This document shows, piece after piece, positions 1 to 5,192 of a stretch of 6,485 nucleotides of DNA; the stretch's first letter is position 1; every line of letters starts with the position of its first letter. The stretch comes from Oscillospiraceae bacterium (GTDB lineage Bacteria > Bacillota > Clostridia > Oscillospirales > Ruminococcaceae): contig JAHZHS010000120.1 in assembly GCA_019420135.1 (NCBI GenBank), positions 1 to 6,485 of the forward strand, read 5' to 3'. The translations under genes and the position numbers were made by a program. The notes under the pieces are model-generated. The model made no database searches. It was given only the letters and a program-made list of their open reading frames with translations, and was not told the DNA's origin.

Positions 1-32
1 CTTCTGATCCCGGTTCTCCCCTACCTTTACAG

Positions 33-80
33 AAAACCCCCGCTGCGGATACGCACTCCGCGGCGGGGGTACTGTTTTTT
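33..80. terminator. Bidirectional Rho-independent terminator
   Basis: A near-perfect 14-bp stem pairs 36-49 with 57-70 (one G-T pair, 7-nt loop at 50-56). On the plus strand it is followed by a T-run at 75-80, and on the minus strand by TTTT from 36-33. It therefore closes the minus-strand gene ending at 92 and probably a plus-strand gene whose end lies beyond the left edge. No coding region can be assigned to bases 1-32. Confidence 0.85.
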
Positions 81-91
81 CTGTGCTGGAT

Positions 92-886
92 TTACTCCGG
101 GTCCGGCTGGAATTCGGTATACCGCATTCTGGTCAGTTCGCTGCGCAGCTCATCCAGACCGCCCGATACCATGTCTTTTTTCTGCAGCGTCACGGCCCGG
201 CCCCCAAAGGCCAGCACCAGAAGACTGTGCGTCTCCATGGCGGCTTCCAGTTGGTCATCGGGGTATTCCCGGGAGCTCTCCGCCTCCACTGCCAGCCGCA
301 TTCCCGTATCCGAAAAGATCAGCCGCACCTGGTGCCCATTGGCCGTATCCATTGCCTCCAGCAAGGGCAGCGCCTGTTTCTCAAAGGTGCTTTCTCTGGT
401 TTTCTTCCGGGGAACTGCCGCCACCACGCCGATAACCAGGTACACAAGACCCAGACTGAGCAGAGCGCCCATGGATTCCCGGCCGGCTATTCCCAGGAAC
501 ACAAATACCGCACCGGCAGCAAGCTGAAGAACCGTCACCGTGCCGCGCTTTCTGCCCCAGAGCAGCACCACGCCCAGCAGCATTCCCACAAGTCCCGCTG
601 CCAGCACCACCGGCATTTCCATGGGATCGGTCCAGGCGGCAGCCAGCATCAGCGTTCCCAGCACCCAGTCCAGCGGGGCAAAGCGGAGCCGCCAACGGGC
701 CCGGCGCTCGCTGACTTCGGGGGGCACTTTCTCCACACGGTTGAGCCGGTCGGCCAGCGCCATCATGCGTGGGCAGCGCTCCCGCGTATACAGATCCAGC
801 CGCCGCTGCAGCGCACTGGCGATCTCCTTCTGTGTCATCGCCCTGTCCTGGGGCGCGGTACAGTCAAAGCAGAATTCCCGTTCCAT
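92..886 (-). CDS. Four-TM membrane protein with YcxB-like C-terminal domain, function unknown
   Basis: The protein has 264 aa. The start at 886 is chosen because AGGAGG (892-897) sits 5 nt upstream. An in-frame ATG at 928 has no ribosome binding site and adjoins a -10-like sequence, and extending further would run into the htrA terminator. Residues 1-70 are soluble and charged. Hydrophobic segments at about 71-86, 91-110, 116-134 and 139-158 form two hairpins with short loops. The soluble tail (159-264) has a pattern I associate with YcxB-like, PH-like domains: a strand VRLIFSDTGMRL, then LEAAMETHSLLVLAF, then AVTLQKKD and a final LDELRSEL helix. No catalytic motif is visible. The minus-strand gene at 3719-4831 has a similar tail and a similar MT-x-x-EI segment near its N-terminus. 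The gene appears to be a single transcription unit, with a terminator just beyond its stop. The role is unknown; the family match is by eye. Confidence 0.75.
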   Translation of the reverse strand: MEREFCFDCTAPQDRAMTQKEIASALQRRLDLYTRERCPRMMALADRLNRVEKVPPEVSERRARWRLRFAPLDWVLGTLMLAAAWTDPMEMPVVLAAGLVGMLLGVVLLWGRKRGTVTVLQLAAGAVFVFLGIAGRESMGALLSLGLVYLVIGVVAAVPRKKTRESTFEKQALPLLEAMDTANGHQVRLIFSDTGMRLAVEAESSREYPDDQLEAAMETHSLLVLAFGGRAVTLQKKDMVSGGLDELRSELTRMRYTEFQPDPE

Positions 887-929
887 GGCCTCCTCCTGAT
901 AGACGGATTTTGTTAGGGTTTCTGCCATC

Positions 930-972
930 AGTATAGCATACGGGAAGGGGGTTCCGGAGGGACCGTCCGGAA
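930..972 (-). promoter_or_regulatory. Possible promoter with dyad for the 92-886 gene
   Basis: On the minus strand, TATACT (935-930) or the overlapping TATGCT (940-935) could be a -10 element, but no recognisable -35 hexamer lies 16-18 bp upstream. A perfect 7-bp inverted repeat, TTCCGGA-N7-TCCGGAA (952-972), is centred about 39 bp upstream of the start point implied by TATACT, where an activator could replace a -35. The -10 call is weak; the dyad itself is clear. Confidence 0.35.
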
Positions 973-1000
973 TTTTACAACAATCGCGGGCCGGACAACA

Positions 1001-1032
1001 AAAATTGGCGGCGGGAATTGCTTCCCGCCGCC
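1001..1032 (-). terminator. Rho-independent terminator of htrA
   Basis: A perfect 11-bp stem pairs 1007-1017 with 1022-1032 around a 4-nt loop. On the minus strand it is followed by AATTTTTG. It lies 30 bp beyond the htrA stop codon and separates htrA from the 92-886 gene, so the two are unlikely to form a strong operon. Confidence 0.9.
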
Positions 1033-1062
1033 GCAAGATATATGATGAGGAGACCTTCCGTC

Positions 1063-2565
1063 TTATTGTGCCGCAGAGGTCTGGCCCAGGGTGACGTCAA
1101 AGCTCATCAGCTTGCCGTCACGCTCCACCTGCAGCGAAACCACATCGCCCACATTCATATTCTGAATATAGCTGGTGACATCGTTGCTGCTGGAAACCAC
1201 TGTATCGCCCACCGACACGATGCGGTCGCCCTGCTTGAGGCCGGCGGCCTCGGCACCGCTGCCGGAGTTGACGCTCATAATATAGACACCGTAGTTGCTG
1301 ACACCATACTGCATGGCAGTCTGCGCATCCTGAATGGTGATGACCGTGATGCCCAGTGCCGGACGGGCAACGTAACCGGTGCTGATGAGTTCCTGGGCAA
1401 TGCTGACGGCACTGTTGATGGGGATGGCAAAGCCGAGGCCCTCTGCGCTGCTGTCATCGCTCTTGGCGTTGACGATGCCCACCAGCTCACCGTTGGCATT
1501 GAACAGGCCGCCGCCGGAGTTGCCCGGGGAGACCGCTGCGTTGGTCTGGATCAGGGTCATCTGATTGTTTTCCACCGTGATCTGACGGTTGAGGGCGCTG
1601 ATGATGCCGTTGGTGACCGTGCCGCCCAGGGTACCCAGCGGGTTGCCCACGGCGATGACTTCCTCACCCACGGCCAGCTTGTCGCTGTCGCCGATGACAG
1701 CCGGCGTCAGGCCGGTCGCCTCGATCTTGATGACTGCGATATCGGAAGTGCTGTCCTGGCCCACAATGGTAGCATCATACTGGGTATCGCTGCCGTTGAG
1801 CTGGACCTTGACGTTGGTGGCACCGCTGACCACATGGGCGCAGGTCAGAATGTAACCATCCTCCGAGATAATGACACCGGAACCGGCGCCGCTCTGGACA
1901 TAGCTGCCGCCAAACCACAGGTTATTGGAGCTGACCATCTGTTCGGTAGTGATGACAACCACGCTGGGGCTGACCAGCGAGGCTACATCCTGGGTGGAGA
2001 GGGCTGTGCCGCCCGCGCTGCCCTGGGTACCGTTTTCGCTGGTCTGACGGTTGACCGTCTGCATGACTACCGTGTTGCCTGCCAGGCCGGTACGCGCTGC
2101 CACGATGGCGCCGGCAAAACCGCTGCCAAAGCCCAGTGCCACCACACAGACAGCGGCAACGATGCGCAATGCAATCTTTTTGCCGTTGCCCTTCTTCTTT
2201 TTCTTGGGAGGCTGGGACGGCGCGCTGGTGTAGTTGTAGCCATTGCTGCCGCCGCCATGCATGGTGCTGGTGTAGCCGTCCGCCTGGGCGCTCTGGGCTT
2301 GAGACTGCTGGCCGGCCTGCTGGGAAGAATAATCGGTGCGGGCGGTGTTGGCGGTGTTCATGCCGCTGCTGCCCACATTGGGGTAGCTGCCGCCATTCCC
2401 GCCCTGCGGCTGGGACTGGCCGGCGGGCTGGCTCTGCGCTGCATTGGATGCGGTATTTTCCGCCGCTCCGCCGTTGGGTGCCGCATTGTCGGGCGTGCCG
2501 TTGTTGGGTGCGTTGTTCTGATCGTTATTATGATAAAGTCCCGAATAATCAAACTCGTTGCTCAT
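1063..2565 (-). CDS. htrA: HtrA/DegP-type membrane-anchored serine protease with PDZ domain (S1C family)
   Basis: The protein has 500 aa; the start at 2565 has AAAGGA (2574-2579) 8 nt upstream. Residues 1-118 are a low-complexity N/Q/S/G/A-rich cytosolic head. A lysine patch (PPKKKKK, 119-125) precedes one transmembrane segment (about 131-157), giving an N-in anchor with the protease outside. The trypsin-like domain spans about 190-395. Its catalytic triad reads H244 in LTCAHVVS, D275 in SDIAVIKI and S350 in SPGNSGGGLF. One PDZ domain follows (about 400-495, beginning RPALGI, with GVYIMSV, AAGLKQGDRI and the typical C-terminal strand). In this family the PDZ domain senses exposed C-termini and the protease degrades misfolded exported proteins. 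All catalytic residues are present, so it should be active. It is monocistronic: its own upstream region and its own terminator. The upstream TTTCAC repeats suggest secretion-stress control. The protease call is firm; the symbol follows the Bacillus naming. Confidence 0.95.
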   Translation of the reverse strand: MSNEFDYSGLYHNNDQNNAPNNGTPDNAAPNGGAAENTASNAAQSQPAGQSQPQGGNGGSYPNVGSSGMNTANTARTDYSSQQAGQQSQAQSAQADGYTSTMHGGGSNGYNYTSAPSQPPKKKKKGNGKKIALRIVAAVCVVALGFGSGFAGAIVAARTGLAGNTVVMQTVNRQTSENGTQGSAGGTALSTQDVASLVSPSVVVITTEQMVSSNNLWFGGSYVQSGAGSGVIISEDGYILTCAHVVSGATNVKVQLNGSDTQYDATIVGQDSTSDIAVIKIEATGLTPAVIGDSDKLAVGEEVIAVGNPLGTLGGTVTNGIISALNRQITVENNQMTLIQTNAAVSPGNSGGGLFNANGELVGIVNAKSDDSSAEGLGFAIPINSAVSIAQELISTGYVARPALGITVITIQDAQTAMQYGVSNYGVYIMSVNSGSGAEAAGLKQGDRIVSVGDTVVSSSNDVTSYIQNMNVGDVVSLQVERDGKLMSFDVTLGQTSAAQ

Positions 2566-2638
2566 AGAGATCTTCCTTTCTTCAGGATCCGAGGTTCCGG
2601 GGCGGTTCTTTTTCCTGTTCTCCCGAACCTTTGACCAT

Positions 2639-2693
2639 AGTATACCGGCTAATTGTGAAATACGTTTTTTGTCACAGTGAAATAAATGTGAAA
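2639..2693 (-). promoter_or_regulatory. htrA promoter with 11-bp-phased TTTCAC repeats
   Basis: Read on the minus strand, TTTCAC begins at 2693, 2682 and 2660, that is at 0, 11 and 33 bp. The intervening 11-mer (2671-2661) lacks the motif. The first copy sits in TTTTCACA. A -10-like TATACT is at 2644-2639, implying a start near 2632 and a leader of about 67 nt. No -35 consensus is present, which fits activator dependence. Direct repeats at 11-bp spacing are typical of OmpR-family response regulators. From memory, CssR, which activates htrA and htrB in Bacillus subtilis, uses TTTTCA-type repeats. The repeats are seen; the regulator is inferred. Confidence 0.6.
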
Positions 2694-2751
2694 AGCCGGT
2701 TTTCGGCCTTGCCATCGCAACACCGCGTTGTTTTGCTTCTGAGAAAACGCT

Positions 2752-2787
2752 CCATCCCGCCGGGCCGGAGACGGGCGGCCGGGATGG
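2752..2787. repeat. Inverted repeat in the htrA/methyltransferase intergenic region
   Basis: CCATCCCG (2752-2759) and CGGGATGG (2780-2787) are perfect 8-bp inverted arms, extended inward by 3 bp after one bulged C. The right arm ends directly before the -35 hexamer of the rightward promoter. There is no long T-run on either side, so a terminator role is doubtful. It may be an operator or simply GC-rich structure. Confidence 0.45.
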
Positions 2788-2788
2788 T

Positions 2789-2840
2789 TTGACATGGCGG
2801 GCACCCCCGCCTTACAATAGGATTCAACAGTTCTATTGTA
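2789..2840 (+). promoter_or_regulatory. Sigma-A promoter with two dyads for the GNAT-methyltransferase gene
   Basis: A consensus -35, TTGACA (2789-2794), is followed after 18 bp by the -10 TACAAT (2813-2818), giving a start near 2825. The spacer holds a perfect 6-bp palindrome, GGCGGG-CACC-CCCGCC (2796-2811). A second perfect 8-bp dyad, TACAATAG-N12-CTATTGTA (2813-2840), covers the -10 and the start point. A dyad placed there would block RNA polymerase when bound, so repression is the simplest reading. No regulator gene is seen nearby. Confidence 0.7.
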
Positions 2841-2859
2841 TCAGGCCGGAGGGGTTGCT

Positions 2860-3741
2860 ATGCGTATCGAGGAACAGGTTCTGGGCACCGGGACCCGGTA
2901 CCTATTATATAAGGAACAGTCGGTCATCGGTTCCGCCGTGCTGGAAGGCAGCCGCTTCACCACTTTTGCCATCGATCCCTGGTGGCGGGGCAAGGGATAC
3001 GGCTGCTATCTGCTCAAGGAAATTCTGCGCCGCAACGGCGGATTTGACACACAAACCGAGAGCTGCTTCACTGCACCGCTGCCCGACGCCTCCAACGCCG
3101 CAGCGTTTGCACTGGCCGGACGCTTCGGCTTTGCGGAGGCGGACGGCGTGCTGCGGCGCCTGCGGGTGCCCGATCTCACCGCCGTGCAGCTGGTGCACCG
3201 GTTGCTTTCGGGGATGCTGGCCCCGGGCGGGCTGTACCTGGATGCCACCTGCGGCAACGGCCACGACACCCTGTTTCTCTGCGGGCTGGCCGGGCCGGAC
3301 GGCCGGGTGATCGGGCTGGACATTCAGCCAGAGGCCGTCCGGGCCACCAACGCTCTGCTGGCCCGAAACGGCATGGAGGCCGTCGGCCGGGCGGTGGAGG
3401 CTGATCACGCCGATCTCGCCCGCTTTGCCCCGCCGGGCTCCGCCGACTGCGTCATGTTCAACTTCGGCTGGCTGCCCGGCGCCTCCCATGCGGTCCACTC
3501 CCAGGCGGACAACTCCCTGCGGGCCTTGCAGGCCGGGCTGGACGCCCTCAAACCGGGCGGCGTCCTGTCCGCTATCCTGTACAGCGGCAAGGTCATCGGC
3601 GACAGCGAAAAACGCGCCGCACTGGAATTTTTCCGTGCTCTGCCCCTCAGCCGCTACACCGTACTGGTCTGCGAGTTTGCCAACTGGGCCGAGGACGCTC
3701 CCCTGCCCTGTCTCGTCATCAAGCGCCCAGGCGGGCATTGA
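2860..3741 (+). CDS. GNAT-like domain fused to YtqB/MnmM-type class I SAM methyltransferase
   Basis: The protein has 293 aa. The start at 2860 has GGAGG (2848-2852) 7 nt upstream; an earlier in-frame ATG at 2836 lies inside the operator dyad. Residues 1-105 resemble a short GNAT acetyltransferase: a strand before FAIDPWWRGKGYG (R43-x-x-G-x-G48, the acetyl-CoA loop), an amphipathic helix, and the late AAFALAGRFGFAEAD segment. This is shorter than a standard GNAT of about 140 aa. Residues 107-293 form a Rossmann methyltransferase with motif I DATCGNGHDTLF (128-139), the acidic D154 in GLDIQPEAV, NFGWLPG (201-207) and KPGGVLSAILYSG (231-243). These match the PF06962/YtqB family, characterised as MnmM, which methylates nm5s2U34 to mnm5s2U34 in tRNA. 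As I recall, the family usually has YHGH where this protein has YSGK (241-244). The 3' end overlaps the convergent gene by 23 bp. The methyltransferase call is solid, the tRNA target probable, and acetyltransferase activity uncertain. Confidence 0.85.
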   Translation: MRIEEQVLGTGTRYLLYKEQSVIGSAVLEGSRFTTFAIDPWWRGKGYGCYLLKEILRRNGGFDTQTESCFTAPLPDASNAAAFALAGRFGFAEADGVLRRLRVPDLTAVQLVHRLLSGMLAPGGLYLDATCGNGHDTLFLCGLAGPDGRVIGLDIQPEAVRATNALLARNGMEAVGRAVEADHADLARFAPPGSADCVMFNFGWLPGASHAVHSQADNSLRALQAGLDALKPGGVLSAILYSGKVIGDSEKRAALEFFRALPLSRYTVLVCEFANWAEDAPLPCLVIKRPGGH

Positions 3742-4831
3742 GCGCGGCAAGGAAAGCCTCCTGCTCCGCCCCGTTTCCGAAAGCGGACCGGGCAAAGCTG
3801 AATCCCGCCGTCGCACCGGGGCGGCAGAGCACCAGGGCATGGGGCGTTTCCAGCAGGAAGCAGCCTGCATAGGGGATGCACCAGCTGCCGCCCTTGCCAT
3901 CATCGAGGTGCAGGGCGTCCGGCGCCAGCTCCACAGTGAAGGTGCCGGAAATACGGTCCAGCTCTCTGTCGGAAGGGTGGGACACGCCGTATGCCACTGC
4001 CGCCACCACTGCGGCCAAAACCAGCAGGCCGATCCCGCCGTACTGCCAGGTGAGATAGCAGCCACCCAGCAGGATCAACACAAGGGCGGGCCATTTCCGC
4101 CGCCAGTAGGCCGTGGTCTTCAGTACTGCGACGGTGCGCTCCCGGAGCAGGAGTCCTGCCGTCTCCCGGTCAATGGTCTGCACAAAGGTCCCGCCGCCTG
4201 CGCCGTCCGGTACAAAACCGGAATGCACCGGGCCGGCGGGTTCTTTTTGTTCCGTCCGGCCTTCCGGGGCCGCAGGCCGGGCATGCCGCGCCTGTTCAAA
4301 GATGCTGAGGCTGTGCGGCAGGGGCTGTGCTTCGCTGAAAGCGGACAGCGGCATCAAAAGTCCTGCCCCGTCCCGGAACACCAGCACCAGCCCCGCCCGG
4401 TCGGACTGCACCGTTTCCAGGTCGGAGGCTCTGCGGCGGATCTGTCCGCTCTCCCCGCTGATGCCGGGGCCCTCCACCGTCACCATGCCTTTCTCCAGCC
4501 GGACGGTATAGGGCTGTGATGTCATTTGAGGCAGCCCCCGGCGCAGCGCCGACATCTGTATGGACACATACTGGGCCGGAACCAGCGCCCAGATCAGCAA
4601 GGCCATCAGCACGATCAGGATCAGCAGAAAGACCGCCTCCCCCATCTGTGCTTCCGTAGGCAGGCCGCCCAGCTGAATGAGGGAAAAGACGAGCATGGCC
4701 GCCGCAAAAGCCAGGGGCTCCACCAGCCGCAGGCGAAGCATCTGCCGATTGGCGATACTTCCCTGCATCCGGGTCAGGGCTCGGATCTGGGCGCGGATTT
4801 CCTGTTTTGTCATGGTATACTGCCATTGCAT
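3719..4831 (-). CDS. Membrane protein with two YcxB-like modules, function unknown
   Basis: The protein has 370 aa. The start at 4831 is chosen because GGGAGGAG (4840-4847) lies 8 nt upstream; the upstream in-frame ATG at 4873 overlaps the promoter -10. The architecture is a tandem repeat of TM pair plus soluble domain. TM segments lie at about 37-55 and 65-88, followed by a beta-rich domain (104-180) with YTVRLEKGMVTVEG, DLETVQSDRAGLVLVF and LLMPLSAF. A Gly/Pro-rich linker (181-215) leads to a helical stretch, a second TM pair (about 247-263 and 265-283), and a second domain (294-370) with GTFTVELAPDALHL, GCFLLETPHALVLC and EQEAFLAALNARL. The pattern strand-turn-strand, hydrophobic 'fLLET' strand, then terminal helix fits the YcxB-like fold. 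No enzyme motif is seen. It is transcribed alone from its own promoter and converges with the methyltransferase gene. Its biological role is unknown; the domain assignment is by eye. Confidence 0.8.
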   Translation of the reverse strand: MQWQYTMTKQEIRAQIRALTRMQGSIANRQMLRLRLVEPLAFAAAMLVFSLIQLGGLPTEAQMGEAVFLLILIVLMALLIWALVPAQYVSIQMSALRRGLPQMTSQPYTVRLEKGMVTVEGPGISGESGQIRRRASDLETVQSDRAGLVLVFRDGAGLLMPLSAFSEAQPLPHSLSIFEQARHARPAAPEGRTEQKEPAGPVHSGFVPDGAGGGTFVQTIDRETAGLLLRERTVAVLKTTAYWRRKWPALVLILLGGCYLTWQYGGIGLLVLAAVVAAVAYGVSHPSDRELDRISGTFTVELAPDALHLDDGKGGSWCIPYAGCFLLETPHALVLCRPGATAGFSFARSAFGNGAEQEAFLAALNARLGA

Positions 4832-4863
4832 GGGGCATTCTCCTCCCATAGTCTTCTGAGGAC

Positions 4864-4892
4864 ATTGTACCATGCCGCCCTACACGGGGCAA
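4864..4892 (-). promoter_or_regulatory. Promoter for the two-module YcxB-like gene
   Basis: On the minus strand, TTGCCC (4892-4887) and TACAAT (4869-4864) are separated by exactly 17 bp. The implied start near 4857 leaves a leader of about 26 nt containing the GGGAGGAG ribosome binding site. Confidence 0.6.
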
Positions 4893-4923
4893 AACCTTTG
4901 CCGCAATTTTACAAACCGGGCCT

Positions 4924-4952
4924 CCCATGCCGGAAAACAGCCGCAGCATGGG
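4924..4952. repeat. Inverted repeat between divergent promoters
   Basis: CCCATGC (4924-4930) and GCATGGG (4946-4952) are perfect 7-bp inverted arms separated by 15 bp. They sit between the leftward promoter of the YcxB-like gene and the -35 of prfC (4963). A shared operator is possible. No further copy of this motif was noticed in the window. Confidence 0.4.
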
Positions 4953-4962
4953 CAAAAATCTA

Positions 4963-4991
4963 TTGCAATCCCGCTCAAAACCATGTATGAT
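4963..4991 (+). promoter_or_regulatory. Promoter for prfC
   Basis: TTGCAA (4963-4968) and TATGAT (4986-4991) are separated by 17 bp and match sigma-A hexamers well. The implied start near 4998 gives prfC a leader of about 195 nt, long for a housekeeping gene and rich in structure. Confidence 0.65.
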
Positions 4992-5012
4992 AAGTAGGTA
5001 TGTCTTGTTTGT

Positions 5013-5031
5013 GAGGAGAGGGAAAATGTAA
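5013..5031 (+). other. Start-stop mini-ORF (SD-AUG-UAA) in the prfC leader
   Basis: GAGGAG (5013-5018) lies 7 nt before ATG (5026-5028), which is followed immediately by TAA (5029-5031). The spacing is ideal, better than that of prfC itself (13 nt). A second micro-ORF (ATG at 5000, stop TGA at 5012-5014, four codons) ends inside this Shine-Dalgarno. The GGGAA at 5020-5024 can also pair with TTCCC at 5044-5048, forming a small stem around the start-stop. The element is too short to encode a peptide, so any role would be regulatory. Confidence 0.5.
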
Positions 5032-5043
5032 AACGACTTCTGC

Positions 5044-5165
5044 TTCCCGTTCGGGTCCCGGGCGCCGATGCCGGGCCGGGGCGCAAAACGAACGATCACA
5101 CCGGTCAGGGACTTAGCGTCCTTGTCCGTCCACAGCAACCACGCACGCCGGGCGGCATCCCGGCG
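5044..5165 (+). promoter_or_regulatory. Structured 5' leader RNA of prfC
   Basis: Several stems can form between the start-stop element and the prfC ribosome binding site. CGTTCG (5048-5053) pairs with CGAACG (5089-5094) and encloses a GC-rich region with competing pairings: CCCGG 5057-5061 with CCGGG at 5071-5075 or 5076-5080, or GCGCC 5062-5066 with GGCGC 5080-5084. A small stem AGGGAC/GTCCTT follows (5107-5112 with 5118-5123, one G-U). A perfect 7-bp hairpin, CGCCGGG/CCCGGCG (5146-5152 with 5159-5165), ends 8 nt before the prfC AAGGAG. None has a T-run, so transcription attenuation by a Rho-independent terminator is not supported. I recognise no known riboswitch or T-box class. Confidence 0.45.
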
Positions 5166-5173
5166 CACATTTG
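5160..5173 (+). repeat. 14-bp direct repeat, copy 1 (prfC leader)
   Basis: CCGGCGCACATTTG occurs here, just before the prfC ribosome binding site, and again 62 bp later inside the prfC coding region (5222-5235). Copy 1 supplies the right arm of the 5146-5165 hairpin, so copy 2 could pair with the same left arm (CGCCGG at 5146-5151). Confidence 0.7.
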
Positions 5174-5192
5174 AAGGAGAGAAGCAGTACCT

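Noticed and set aside
83..916. Open frame of 277 codons on the plus strand at the left
   Set aside because: Antisense to the four-TM gene, rich in His/Gln/Pro/Arg with no hydrophobic or domain pattern.
887..928. Alternative start at 928 for the 92-886 gene, adding 14 residues
   Set aside because: No ribosome binding site precedes 928 and the ATG lies next to a -10-like sequence, whereas 886 has a well-placed AGGAGG.
1018..2634. Open frame of 538 codons on the plus strand, antisense to htrA
   Set aside because: Its translation is Ala/Gly/His/Asp-biased without domains, it has no ribosome binding site, and it mirrors a complete HtrA gene on the other strand. It is a GC-driven shadow.
2720..2736. 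Small hairpin CAAC-ACCGC-GTTG followed by TTTT as a plus-strand terminator
   Set aside because: The stem is only 4 bp and no plus-strand gene ends upstream of it.
2905..4065. Open frame of 386 codons on the minus strand, spanning two genes
   Set aside because: It overlaps the methyltransferase and YcxB-like genes, both with clear starts and protein features; its own sequence is low-complexity.
5146..5192. Hairpin before prfC as a Rho-independent attenuator
   Set aside because: The stem is strong, but it is followed by CACATTTGAAGG, with no T-run.
4998..5192. prfC leader as a T-box or known riboswitch
   Set aside because: The T-box antiterminator core (AGGGTGG-x-ACCGCG type) is absent and I recognise no other riboswitch consensus.
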